Shown piece after piece: positions 10,602 through 20,316 of a DNA stretch of 34,321 nt. The first letter of the stretch is position 1; every line of letters begins with the position of its first letter. The stretch comes from a bacterium (GTDB lineage Bacteria > Patescibacteria > JAEDAM01 > Absconditabacterales > Absconditicoccaceae), in assembly GCA_017442645.1 (NCBI GenBank), contig JAFRZH010000005.1, forward strand, positions 1 through 34,321, in the 5' to 3' direction. A program made the position numbers and the translations under genes. The notes under the pieces were generated by a model. That model was not told the DNA's origin. It worked only from the letters and a program-made list of their open reading frames with translations, and searched no databases.

Positions 10602-13361
10602 CTATTCTAAATTTTTCTTTAACTTTTGAATTTCTAAAGTAACTTCTTCAATTTCTTGTTTAAGTTCTTGAATTTGAGGTCAAAACATAACCATTCCTGA
10701 AAGATAAAGCCCTTTAATATAATCCAAATGCTGTTCTTTATTTTTCTTTTTATGTTCAAGTTCAGCTATTCTTTGCTTTTTACCAATAAACTTACTCTCT
10801 CACTTTTGAATTCCAAGAAAAAACGTTCAAAAATTTTCAGAATCATATCATTCAGGTTCTTCTTCATGAAGACTCAAAGTTAAGGCATCCTGGATAACAA
10901 ACATTTTTTTCAAATATCCCTCATAATGTTGAAAAATTTCTACCATTCAAGGATTAGATTTCAGAAAAAGCCTTATAGGTTCATGTTTTCCTAAATGTAA
11001 ACGTTTTTTAAATTCTGAAAGAGAGGATCAAATTTCATAAAGACAAACTTGCTCTGTAGTTTTAGATTTGAAGAATGAAAATTCATGAAAACAAGGATAT
11101 TTCCATCACAATTCTTGTAATAAAGCTCTCAAATACGTTGGAACAAACAAATATAAAAAATCTAAGATAAACGAAAATCAAATTTGCAAAGCAGCTGAAG
11201 AAGTCTGACTTTTTTCATCTTTTTTAAATTCTAAATACCAAGAAAGAAGTTTTTCTTGTGCAAAATGCATAACTTCAGGAAAAAAAGCCAAAGCTTTTTC
11301 ATAAGTTTCTCAAGCTTGATAATTTTGATAAAGATCACAAAGTTCCGATAAGAACCAAATATCCATCTTATCCTCTGACTGAGAAGCTATTTGCAAAGCA
11401 TCATCAAACGAAGAAAAAGAAGAAAAATTTTGTCTCCAATATCTAACACCATTCCAAAAACTCGCTAAAAAAAGGCTATATTTTTTACAAGCTTCTTCCT
11501 CCAAAGTCCTATCAACCAATAAATTTAATCTAATAGTATCATCTCCATACTTGAGACGTAAATCTTCAAGAAAGAAAAAATCTTTCTGCTGCGTCAAAAA
11601 GTTCAAAGAAGAAAGTTCTAATTTTTTATAAGGAAGATGCTGAAATACAATCAAATGAAGTAAACCAAACAAAACGAAGAAAGCACAATCTTCTTGAGAA
11701 AAGAACCACCAATCATAAAAATTAATTCCCTGTTTTTGCAAATAAAAAACTTGCATTACTTGCAAAAAAACATCAGAAAAGATTAAAGATAAGAACTGAG
11801 TATTATCATTATGTCCAAAAGTAAATGTTACCATTTCTGAAGAAAAAGTAAGCATTTTAGAATGTTCAAGCAAAGTTTGCAAATTTTCAAAAGAATTCTC
11901 TTCTCACTGTTTTAAAGAAGAAAAAAAAGTTAAAAAATCTGATTGTTCTTCGTTCTTAATAGAATTTTCAAAAAAAGATTCAAAAAACAAAGGAATTTTC
12001 TTTTCAAAAGAAACAAAGAAAGAAATAAAATTATGAAAAGATAAAGATGAAAAAGAAAAAAATGACGTTGCAACAAAAAATAAGAACGCATCAAAATAAT
12101 ATCCTAAAGAATCCTGATAATCATTTTTTTCAAAAGGGAATTTTGTTAATTGATATCCATTATTCCAATAAAGAGGAATTTTTTCTCAATACTCTGCATA
12201 AGCATTCAGAGGCAAATCATTCTGAATCAATTCCTGAATAGTATCCCTACTCTGCTCTAAAGAATCAGAATATTCAGTTACCCATTGAGACAATTGTAAT
12301 TTTTCCTTTTCACAATCCAAATAAAAGACATCCAATAAAAAGGGAGAAAGTTTTTCCCCTGTAATAGCACTATAAGGAACAAGTGCCTCTTCTGGTTCTG
12401 ATTCTCATAAATTTGTTAAATCACGAAGAAACTCAAAAATATTAGAAGAAAAATCACGACGAGATTTTCAAGCAAATTTTTCAACCACATCCGTATAATT
12501 TCCCTTCAAATCAAAAACAGCAACATCTAAAGGTAAATGATGTTTTTCTGCAAAGTTTATTCCGTTAGGATCAGAAAAAGGATTTACTCTCACAATTCAT
12601 CCATCTTTTGAAATATCTACCGTATCGTCTCATAAAATAGGAATAGATTTATTGATAAGAGGTATTAAAACATTTTTACCAATATACTGTTTATACCTTT
12701 TATCTCAAGGATGAACTAATAAAGCAACATCTCAGAAGATTAAATCTACATCAAAAGCAGTAACCGTTAAAGCAATCCCCTTTCCATCAATAAAATACTT
12801 AATAAAATACTTATCCAAAATTTCTTTTTTAAAAACTACTCTATCCAGAGGAACATTCTCTTGTAAATCAAAAGAAACATATCAAATTTCCTTTTTACAT
12901 TTGATAATGCCTTTATTTCGAAGAGAAAAAAATTCCTTACGAAGAAAAGAAGTAAAATCTGTAGGATCAAAAAAAGAACAAGGTTCATGATAAAAAAGAG
13001 AAACTGTATTCAAATTCTGATTTTTTTTCTTTTTTATTTTCGAATCCAAATAATTAAATAACTTTGCATTTCATATTTTCCCCAAAACCTGTTTTTTTTT
13101 CGAAAAAAATTCTTGAATAGATTCCAATGCTAAAGAATTACAATAAAAAGGAGAAAAGAGAAAAGAAGTCTGAACATTTTCTCTTTGTTCATGAAATTTA
13201 AAGAAAAAATCTTTCAAATAAGTTTTATGAAGCCATGATGAAGAAATTTCTCAGAAAGCAGGATAAAAATGGGAAACAGAAAAAGAATTATTTACATTTT
13301 CCGTAGATAAATATTTTGTATTTAAAGAAATTAAATCTTTCAATCAATATTTTTTTTTCAT
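10602..13361 (-). CDS. Degenerate valyl-tRNA synthetase-like protein, catalytic motifs lost
   Basis: 919 residues with TGA as glycine, about the length of ValRS. Co-linear similarity to ValRS is visible throughout. The clearest part is the editing (CP1) domain at about 195-300: VALLVHPGDKRYKQYIGK, IPLINKSIPIL, DDTVDI, then GGIVRVNPFSDPNGINFAEKH, matching the ValRS pattern V-x-V-H-P-x-D-x-R-Y and the T-P-A-H-D-P-N-D-F loop. Later come TGEKLSP (compare the TG-x-x-x-x-P segment), KYGDDTIRLNLLV at about 600 (compare KYGADALRFTL), and a C-terminal coiled coil that starts KQRIAELEHKKK, like the ValRS tRNA-binding arm. Yet the HIGH position (about 31-45, SHFYPAFGEISSSWLHK) has no HIGH, and the KMSKS position (about 585-600, SSLNFLTQQKDFFF) has no KMSKS; the TTRPET editing motif is also altered (TVTAFDVD). 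It is therefore unlikely to aminoacylate. It lies 37 bases after a surface protein gene, in the same direction. Confidence 0.72.
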
Positions 13362-13398
13362 AAAAACAAAACCAAAAATAAAAAGATTCCTAAAATTT

Positions 13399-15456
13399 TT
13401 ATTCAGAATACCTATATAACCTAATTCCTGCATAAACCAAAAGCGAAACCAAAAAAATAATAAGAGTATTTTCTGCTGGTCCTACTTGAACTTGTTGTGC
13501 ATTAGCAAGAGGTACTACACTATTATCAGAACAAACTGCCTCCACCCAAAAAGAAGAATAAATCGGATCTTTAACTGTATAATCAAAAGGATATTCATAC
13601 CTCGTATCTTTGGTTTCTAAAACTTTTCTTTTAGAACTAGATTCCTTCAAATCAAGTACATAAACAATATAAGACACTGCATTAGGAACTGGATCCCATA
13701 CTAGATAATGAGACTTTCAAATTTCTTCTGTTCTTACCTTAATTCATTTCACTACACAAGCATATCCATGTTCAGTTAAAGTTGTTGGAGAATAGGTTCC
13801 TGTATTAATGGTAGGAGTATAAGGAGGTCTATAAACATAAATATCTGTTGCTGCTTGATGTTCTTCAATATTTCAAACAAGAGGAACAACTTGAAATTGA
13901 TACTCTTTCGTAACATCAAGATTTTCAAAAACAACCGTATGACCTGTAACATCAACAGAGTTTTCTAAATTTTCCCCAGAAAGTGCATAAAATACTCTAA
14001 ATTGTTCGGTATCTCCGAGAACCTCCCAATCAACCGTTAACGTATTAGAAACATCATTCAATTTAAAAGTAACATTTCAAACCGTTACTTTAGCCGCAAT
14101 AAAATGTAAAATTTTCTCTTTATTTTGAACCTTTCCGTTAGATCATGTAGCAATAAGTTGCACATCAATATCTCCATCTAAAAGTACGGTCGTTTTACGA
14201 TAAAATTCTCAAGGAACCGTTGTTTTTTCCATTGTAATAGAATAGGAATCATTGAAACGCAAAGAAACTTCATCTATAAGAGGATCAACAGTAGCAAAAA
14301 ATTCAACAGTATCCCCATAGTAAATTCCATCAAGGGGATTAAGTTTTAACGAAGGATCTATTAATTCCTTTTCAGGTTCTGGAGGAAGATCACGAACAAC
14401 AAAATAATAATAATTTTCATGAGTTTCGGATTGTTCTCTATTATTAGCGTCATAAGTAAGGATTAGAGTAACTCAAAAATCTCCCGTATACGCAAAATTA
14501 TCCATGGTTGCCCAGAAGAAATTAGGATCATCTGCATCTTGATATAAAATAGATTCTAAGGGAACTCCATTCGAATTAAGAAGTAACGTTATTTTATCTC
14601 CATATAAATATCCGTCCTTTAACCTTACTTTCAAATAGAGATTATCCCCATAAGAAAACTCATGTTCTCATTCATCAGGTAAATCTTCTATCATTCAACT
14701 ATAAGAAAAGATAGAAAAAGATTCTATGTGATTATCTATTTCTTCTACAGAAGTGTCTTCATAATTTACAATAATCGTATCAGATTCTCAAACAATTGTT
14801 CCCTGCTTTTCGATAACCAATCTCAAGGTATTCACTCCTTCTTCCAAAGTAACAGTTCCTTTAATTTCCCCTTCTGCATTAGAAGAAAAAGGCTGAGAAA
14901 TTCTATCACCATTAATTTCAAGATATCAAAGAGAATTCGGTAATTCAGGACAAACTGCAGCATAAGAAATCACCATAGAATTCACTGTACTCTCATTCTG
15001 AGGAAGCAAGAAAGAAATATGTCTCACTTCTTCCTTAAGAGTATCATCAACAACAGTAAAACTTACATTTCATAACTGAGTATCTGAAAGTCATTCCACA
15101 AAATCAATAGAATAATTTCATCCATTAATCAATTTTACCTGAGTAACTTGCACTCCATTTGTTGCAGCATCAAAAAAGAATTCTCCACTATCACCTATAG
15201 TATCATCTTCAAGTGTTATAGCATTTCCATCACTATCTTTAATGAGAGCACGAATAAACCCATTATACTCCGTAAAAACTTTATGATCCTTCATCAAAGT
15301 CATCTTCATAGTCACAGGTTCATTTACTTTAAATGTAGGAGGAATATCAACTTCTATTCCATCAGGAACACTATCATCTGCAAAACAAAAAACTCACAAA
15401 GTTCATGAGAGAAAAAGAGAGAGAAAAGTTAAAACACCACAAAGAAACTTTTTCAT
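13399..15456 (-). CDS. Secreted, C-terminally anchored surface protein with Ig/FN3-like domains
   Basis: 685 residues with TGA as glycine. A signal peptide (MKKFLCGVLTFLSLFLSG, then VFCFADD as likely cleavage region) is followed by some 600 residues of beta-rich sequence that read as a string of immunoglobulin- or fibronectin-III-like domains. Examples are the segment with VTLEEGVNTLRLVI, the repeat TLTVDWEVLGDTEQFRVFY, and the last one around LVWDPVPNAVSYIVYVLD, the typical W-x-P-V-x-x-A-x-x-Y pattern of FN3 domains. The C-terminus has a QVQVGPAEN motif, one hydrophobic helix (TLIIFLVSLLVYAGI) and a basic tail RLYRYSE. This three-part tail is a membrane or wall anchor and resembles sorting signals of the (T/V)GP-E type seen in CPR bacteria. 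It sits between a small anchored protein gene (30 bases upstream) and the ValRS-like gene, all in one direction. A role in adhesion is likely but inferred. Confidence 0.78.
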
Positions 15457-15486
15457 GATTACCTAAAATATTATAAATTTAAAAAA

Positions 15487-15990
15487 TTAAGCAAAAATCT
15501 GACTTTCATCTAAATTTCCTAAAGACAAAGATTCTCCTTCTAAAGAGAAAGACACACTTTCAATAACAATATCTTTCATTTCTCATTTAAAAGGGACTTT
15601 CAGAATTTCTTCATTAACATTTCCATTTTGAAATCAAGAAACAAATACTACTAAATTTGTATTATCCGAAGAAAGAATATCAAAATGATACGGTGATTGT
15701 ATCGACCCATCCAACGTTAATAATTGAGGAGAATGAAAAAAAGAAAAATATAAACCTGAAGTACCATGAAGTTGTGGAGCCAAAAAAACTTCCAGTTCTC
15801 CGACTTTTTTTTTATACCCTACATCCCAAGTACTCTCCTTAAAATATTTTTGTTCTTGTAGAGAAAGAACACTAGCAGAAAGATCTGGATTTGTTTGCAA
15901 AAAATAAATAATGCCTCATCACAAGAGAATTCAACATCAGCAAACAATAATTTTTTTTACCCATAAAGACGATTTTTTCTGTGTAAACAT
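15487..15990 (-). CDS. Membrane-anchored beta-sandwich protein (possibly cohesin-like)
   Basis: 167 residues. Four or more TGA codons cluster in the N-terminal membrane helix, which reads IIVCGCGILLGGGIIYF only when TGA is glycine; with TGA as stop the gene would have no membrane anchor. The rest (about residues 50-160) is a predicted beta-sandwich: GELEVFLAPQL, SGLYFSFFHSPQLLTLDG, NTNLVVFVSG, IESVSFSLEGESL. The alternation of short strands with an early SF-x-SPQLL segment is reminiscent of cohesin-like domains, but this is only a visual resemblance. It is the first gene of a probable operon with the 685-residue surface protein (30 bases) and the ValRS-like protein. It is divergent from the gene at 16136, so the 145-base gap holds promoters for both sides. 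Confidence 0.6.
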
Positions 15991-16077
15991 GCAAAAAAAC
16001 AAAAAATAATTATACAGTTTGAATGTAAGAAAATAAAAAGAAAAATCAAACAATAATATCAAAAAAGTATTTTTTCC

Positions 16078-16105
16078 TTGCATTTAATTTTTTTTTCTCT
16101 ATATT
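16078..16105 (+). promoter_or_regulatory. Sigma-70-type promoter of the 16136 gene
   Basis: TTGCAT at 16078-16083 and TATATT at 16100-16105 are separated by 16 bases, with the gene's ATG 30 bases downstream. Confidence 0.55.
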
Positions 16106-16135
16106 AAAAAAAATTTATTTTCATAAGAAAAATTC

Positions 16136-16714
16136 ATGCTTTTCGATTTTCAAGAATTCATAAAAGAATTAAAAGAAGGTACTGATAAAGAAAAAGTAGA
16201 AACTCTTAATAAATATGAAGAATATTTTTGAACTATCAAAGGAGATATAAAAGATCAAGTTCGATACACCGATTACCTCGCAAAATTTGCATTTCAACCT
16301 TATGCTGTACCGGAAGATTTAGATGAAACTGATTTCGACCGAGATATTTTACAAAAATTAGTGATTGGGTCCTTTTCAAGTGATTATGAATTCAAAAAAG
16401 AAGGAGATGAAGGAGTTTTCGAGCTCTATATTGCAGTAAAAAATGGAGATCAAAGTATTGTAAAAACAGTTTCAGAACTTTGGTCTCATCAAATTATGAG
16501 ACTCTACAAAATCTATATCGAGGAAGAGATAAGTCTTCAAGTATTACTTCATGGAGATGATAACAATGAAGAAAAAGTAGCACTTCTTTCAGAAAGAGAA
16601 GTAAGACTTAGAAAATGGAACGCAGTGATTGATACTATGGGAAGAGAAGAAGAGAAAAAACAAGCAGCAAAATCTCAAGAAGATCAATTATCAAGTCTTA
16701 TGGGACAATTATAG
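16136..16714 (+). CDS. Acidic protein of unknown function (192 aa)
   Basis: 192 residues with one TGA (EYFGTIKG) read as glycine, ending in TAG. The sequence is soluble and strongly charged: an N-terminal helix MLFDFQEFIKELKEG, a middle part with QVRYTDYLAKFAFQPYAVPEDLDETDFD, and a C-terminal helix rich in Glu, Lys and Gln that ends SSLMGQL. There is no signal peptide, membrane helix or motif I recognise. It has its own promoter (TTGCAT/TATATT) and a hairpin after its stop at 16754-16778, so it appears to be a single-gene unit. Its function is unknown. Confidence 0.7.
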
Positions 16715-16742
16715 TTGCATTTTAGATTAATTTCTGTATATC
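16715..16742 (+). promoter_or_regulatory. Promoter of the 16801 gene
   Basis: TTGCAT (16715-16720), 16-base spacer and TATATC (16737-16742), directly after the stop codon of the upstream gene; the same -35 sequence and spacer as at 16078. Confidence 0.4.
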
Positions 16743-16753
16743 ATTCAATATAA

Positions 16754-16778
16754 AATTTTCCCACAAGGAAGATTTTTT
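16754..16778 (+). terminator. Hairpin with T-run after the 16136 gene
   Basis: TTTTCC and GGAAGA pair across CACAA, followed by a run of six T. It would end the upstream transcript. It also lies inside the leader of the promoter at 16715, so it could act as an attenuator for the 16801 gene. Confidence 0.45.
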
Positions 16779-16800
16779 ATTTTTATCACTATAAAAGAAT

Positions 16801-17265
16801 ATGACAATTGAAGAAAAAGAACAAATAAAAACGATTATCTCAACTATCGAAGAAACAAAAAAAATAATTCCAACCTTTAGTGATTTATGTGATAACCAAA
16901 TTTTTTGAAATATTTTTCAAAACATGAATCAAAAACAACAAGAAGAAATTAACCTTTTAATCAAAGAATATATCGAAGATAAGATAAAAAAAATCAGAAA
17001 AACCAAAGGAGGACAACTTTTTCAAAGATTTTTTGAAACCAATAATGAACTTTTTTGGAAATTCAGAGCACTTAACGAAAATGAAACAACAAGTAATTCT
17101 CCTGAATTTCAAGAAATAGGGAAACAAGTTGAACACGAATGTTTCAAAATGGAAGGGATTTTAACAGAAAAAATGATTAATCAAATCAAAGGATTAGAAC
17201 AAGTTGTTAGTTCTTTTTATAATATTATTTATCTTTTTTTTCCAAGATATAACAATATCATATAA
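16801..17265 (+). CDS. Small helical protein of unknown function (154 aa)
   Basis: 154 residues with one TGA (IFGNIF) read as glycine. Nearly all predicted helix, rich in Glu, Lys, Gln and Asn: MTIEEKEQIKTIISTI, then QQEEINLLIKEYIEDKIKKI, then GQLFQRFFETNNELFWKF. There is no signal peptide; the C-terminus is hydrophobic and aromatic (SSFYNIIYLFFPRY), which may be buried or contact the membrane. The composition recalls the other lone small helical proteins here (23119 and 33902), but no clear sequence match is visible. It is flanked by its own promoter and a strong terminator at 17307. Function unknown. Confidence 0.65.
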
Positions 17266-17306
17266 AAAAAGCTGATATCACAAATACCTATGTGCATAAA
17301 AAAGAT

Positions 17307-17340
17307 AAAAATCTGACTCAACTCAAGAATCAGATTTTTT
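17307..17340 (+). terminator. Rho-independent terminator
   Basis: AAAAATCTGA pairs with TCAGATTTTT around a CTCAACTCAAGAA loop, ending in a T-run. The A-run on the left arm makes it work in either direction, but only the plus-strand gene at 16801 ends here. Confidence 0.8.
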
Positions 17341-17402
17341 TTAAGTCTAGAACTACAAGTTTAAAAGTAAAAAAAATAAGTGGCTTTTATAAAAAAAAAG
17401 AC

Positions 17403-17430
17403 TTGACTTTAAGATATATATATATATGAT
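17403..17430 (+). promoter_or_regulatory. Strong promoter with TA-repeat spacer
   Basis: TTGACT (17403-17408), a 16-base spacer of (TA)n type and TATGAT (17425-17430). The block ACTTGAC-TTTA-GATATATATA recurs almost unchanged before 23119 and 27871. Confidence 0.7.
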
Positions 17431-17522
17431 TATTTTAGTTTTTGAATGATAGCGATCACATCAATATCATAAAAAACCACAGGAAAGAATATTTCTTTTC
17501 TGTAACTACAAATATTACAACT

Positions 17523-17903
17523 ATGAAAAGAGCTGTAAAATGTTCTGAGTCAGAAGATGTAGAAGATGTAGAAGCTGTAGTAAATCAAGACATTCAAACA
17601 ATCAAAGAAAAGATTCACAATCTTGAAGATGCAATTCAGCGCTTTGGCAGATTTACAAGTATTCTTGAGAATCCCAAAGTTAAAAAGGCAATTACAATTA
17701 CTATGGTAATACTTGCTTTTACAGTAGGAGTTTTTTTCTTGTTACAATACAAGATACTGGGAATTACAACCTTCGTTCTGTTAACTGGAATAGAACTCTG
17801 GCTGGTAAATTATTCTCACAAAAGAGACTTCGATTTACCACAAAAGAAAAATGAGTTAAGAATTCTTAAAAAGCAGAGAGACGCAATGGAATCCCAACTC
17901 TGA
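17523..17903 (+). CDS. Two-helix membrane protein; ends in a true-looking UGA stop
   Basis: 126 residues from ATG 17523 (a TTG at 17442 would add 27 poorly composed residues, so the ATG is preferred). An acidic N-terminus (SESEDVEDVEAVV) leads to a short coiled coil, two membrane helices (ITITMVILAFTVGVFFLL and ITTFVLLTGIELWLV) and a charged C-terminal helix (KKNELRILKKQRDAMESQL). All glycines are GGN codons. The frame stops at TGA 17901-17903, 27 bases before a perfect terminator hairpin. If UGA were glycine, as everywhere else in the window, translation would run 43 more codons through that hairpin to a TAA. So UGA appears to be the designed stop, implying origin in a standard-code genome. 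Function unknown. The coding sequence is richer in GC than its neighbours. Confidence 0.65.
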   Translation: MKRAVKCSESEDVEDVEAVVNQDIQTIKEKIHNLEDAIQRFGRFTSILENPKVKKAITITMVILAFTVGVFFLLQYKILGITTFVLLTGIELWLVNYSHKRDFDLPQKKNELRILKKQRDAMESQL

Positions 17904-17928
17904 TCCGAGACAAAGCACAACCGACAAA

Positions 17929-17968
17929 AGACACCGTTTGGTTTTTCCATTCGGTGTTTTGTTTTTTT
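17929..17968 (+). terminator. Terminator of the 17523 gene
   Basis: GACACCG and CGGTGTT pair, with an inner GG-T5-CC hairpin, followed by a T-run. It lies directly after the TGA, supporting that codon as the gene's end. Confidence 0.8.
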
Positions 17969-17971
17969 ATC

Positions 17972-17998
17972 AAAAAAAAAGAACGAGTTTCCTCGTCC
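17972..17998 (-). terminator. Terminator for the RuBisCO transcript
   Basis: On the minus strand GGACGAG-GAAA-CTCGTTC is followed by nine T. It shares its CGTCCCTA flank with the pnp terminator at 4803-4829. Confidence 0.7.
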
Positions 17999-18015
17999 CT
18001 ATAATGTTGTTCTAT

Positions 18016-18076
18016 AACCTCTCCCATCACTTCGTGATTTCCCTCTCCTTGCTAAGGAGAGGGCTAGGGTGAGGTT
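18016..18076. repeat. Palindromic element with three-arm fold
   Basis: AACCTC at the left end pairs with GAGGTT at the right end, enclosing two hairpins: ATCAC-TTC-GTGAT and a 10-base stem CCCTCTCCTT-GCT-AAGGAGAGGG. It is far richer in GC than its surroundings and lies in the 3' untranslated region of the RuBisCO gene. This layout is that of an extragenic palindromic repeat; very similar CCTCTCC/GGAGAGG elements are common in other bacteria. Only one copy is in the window. Confidence 0.6.
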
Positions 18077-18100
18077 AAAAACAAGATTTCTCTCAGACTT

Positions 18101-19522
18101 TTATTTCTTTTTTTCAAAGAATTCAATCGCTTTTGCAAGTTCTTCATGGTCTTTTGCATATTCATGGATATCAATTCCTTTTTGATATGCTTCACATGCT
18201 TGAACCATTGCTTTCGCTCCTTTTTGAGTTCCATCAGGATGTGCATGAGTTCCTGCTCCCATCGTCGTGATAAAATCGCAATTTCCCATCAAATCCATGA
18301 AAGGTTTGAGCAAAACAGGATTTAATCCTCCTGAAACGATCGGACAACATTTTTTGATTCCTCTCCAACTGTCATCAGCCAGAATTTCAAGATGTCTTTT
18401 ATCATTTTCATCGATTTTGATCGAATCTTCATCAGTCGTTGGAATTTTGCTCCAGAATTGTTCAAAGACATGTCCATCTCCTGAGAAATATCTAATACCA
18501 CTCGCAGCAGTAATATCTTCTCCTGGAGTACCTGCCATTTTTCCTACTCCTGCAGTTCCCGTATGGATTCCACTTGCACCAGCTAATCTTGCGAATTTTG
18601 AAAGTACAAGGACTGAGTATCCAATAGGATTTTCTGGTCTCGTGAAAGCTCCGTGTCCCGCTCTATGGAAATGAATGAAAACATCAGGATATCTTCTTCT
18701 AAGCGTTTGCACTGCCATCCATCATGCTGTCGTTCCATCGATAAGGAATGCATAACTTCCAGGTTCCATACCACTATTTCTAATCATTTCACATCTTTCG
18801 ATCATGGTATCAAAATCCGCAGCAGAAACATTGAATGAATGGATTTTCTTGTGTCCTGTTTCTTTTACGGCTTTGTCCATTGCTTCTTTCACATGAGCAA
18901 CCATTTTATCATAAGGACAAAAATCCTGATCGGCCTGAGGTTCGTCATTTTTAACGAAGTCCCCTCCTCCTACTCGGAAATCATAACAAACTTCTGCATA
19001 TTCCGCAGAAGAAAGCCCCATTTTAGGTTTTACAATCGTTCCAAGAATAGGTCTATCATAGACATTGAGATATTTTCTCATATCATCTAAGGTATAACTT
19101 GGTCCATCATATTGTTCAAGCATTACAGGAGGGAACCAAACATCAAGGAGTTTCAATGCTTTTACATCTCCCATTCCGAAGATATTCCCTGCGATATAGG
19201 TCATAATATTTTGCACATTTCCCTTTCTATCGAAAAGTCTCCAAGGAAAAGCGATTTTTACAATATTCGTTTCAAGATTTACTTCATACACAAGGGCATT
19301 CAAAAGTCTTGCATACGGAGTTTCAGTTTTTACAGGGAAATTGGTTCCTGTACTCGATTCACTTGCTACTTCACAAGCAGCTTGTAAAATATTTCTTTTG
19401 TCAGAAGGTACTAAATGATACGCCCCAAGCATATAATCTCCATTATAAGGATTTTCCAGATGAAGATTGAGATAAGCTTTTTGATGATCATTGAGTGTTT
19501 CTACGAGTTCTTCAATTGTCAT
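18101..19522 (-). CDS. rbcL: RuBisCO large subunit, form II/III
   Basis: 473 residues; one in-frame TGA at residue 267 (DGTTAG) sits at a conserved glycine. RuBisCO fixes CO2 onto ribulose-1,5-bisphosphate; in CPR bacteria and archaea, form II/III enzymes are thought to work in the AMP pathway that turns nucleotide ribose into 3-phosphoglycerate. Visible catalytic sites: TIVKPKMGL (Lys165), the carbamylated lysine in GGGDFVKNDEP (Lys191, with Asp193 and Glu194), HFHRAGHGAFTR (catalytic His286), SGIHTGTAGVGKMAG (loop 6, Lys328) and IVSGGLNP. All essential residues appear present, so the enzyme should be active. I chose ATG 19522 (MTIEELVETLN); an upstream ATG would add a hydrophobic stretch foreign to the family. 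It lies 117 bases downstream of the PorB-like gene. The partner enzymes AMP phosphorylase and ribose-1,5-bisphosphate isomerase are not in this window. Confidence 0.96.
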
Positions 19523-19639
19523 AGTTTTGTTTTGGTATAAAAATAAAAGATACTTTAGTATAAACGAAAAAATCGCAGAAATCAATTTTTCTTTTCATTT
19601 TTTTGATAAAATACTTTACATTCAGATTTTTTGATATTT

Positions 19640-20254
19640 TTATGATACTAATTCCTTTTCTCCCCAACTAGGACAAAATTGCTTGATATGCAAATGAGAA
19701 AATCCATCAAACTGTAAAGCATCTTTCATGAGATTTTTCATCTCTTGTAACTGAGTAGAAACCGTTTCCTTTACCCATTTCCCTCAAGCAGCCTTAACAA
19801 GTTCAAGAGGATTAAAAGGAATAAAAGGATTTCCCTGAGGAGTTGTTTGCGTAATTTTCCCTTGTAAAGTAGTAGGAGAAGCTTGATTTACCGTCAATGC
19901 ATAAATTCTATTATCACAAGTAATATGCAAAATCTTCAAATTTCTCCTTGCGGTTTGCAAAAGATGATTAAGACCAATTCCATAACTATCCCCATCTCAA
20001 GAAAGAGAAATCACTGTCAATTGAGGATTTGCAAGTTTTACTCCCGTTGCGAAAGCAATACCTCTTCCATGAAGGGTTTCAGCTCCATACGTATCAAGAT
20101 ACTGACTCATTTTGGAATTACATCAAATTCAAGTGACAAAAACCGTATCTTTTGAGGGAATTCATAACTCTTGCAAGGCTTGTTTTAAAGCCATAAAAAT
20201 TGAAAAATTTCCACATCAAGGACATCGTTGAAACCCCATTAAATTTGTTCTCAT
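19640..20254 (-). CDS. 2-oxoacid:ferredoxin oxidoreductase beta subunit (PorB/KorB type), short
   Basis: 204 residues with many TGA codons as glycine, ending in TAA. The beta subunit binds thiamine diphosphate in enzymes that oxidise pyruvate or another 2-oxoacid to acyl-CoA with ferredoxin. The TPP-binding features are clear: CPGCGNFSIF (start of the domain, two Cys of an iron-sulfur site), VTGIGCNSK, GRGIAFATGVKLANP, LSGDGDSYGIG (the GDGD core, with one glycine encoded by TGA), then CDNRIYALTVNQASPTT. Known subunits are about 280 residues, so this one is compact, ending soon after LVKAAGGKWV. No alpha or gamma subunit gene is next to it. I placed the start at MRTNLMGFQRC; the frame continues upstream without a better ATG. 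It shares its direction with RuBisCO, which follows by 117 bases. Confidence 0.88.
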
Positions 20255-20316
20255 TCAGATTTTTATCTTTTCTAAAAATTTCTTAAAATGTATGTAAAGA
20301 AAAAGAATTTTCAATA

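Noticed and set aside
12047..12241. Plus-strand 64-codon frame inside the ValRS-like gene
   Set aside because: Low-complexity Lys-rich reading opposite a real gene.
17442..17522. TTG start at 17442 for the two-helix membrane protein
   Set aside because: It lies close to the probable transcription start, and the added residues have no composition in common with the rest; ATG 17523 fits better.
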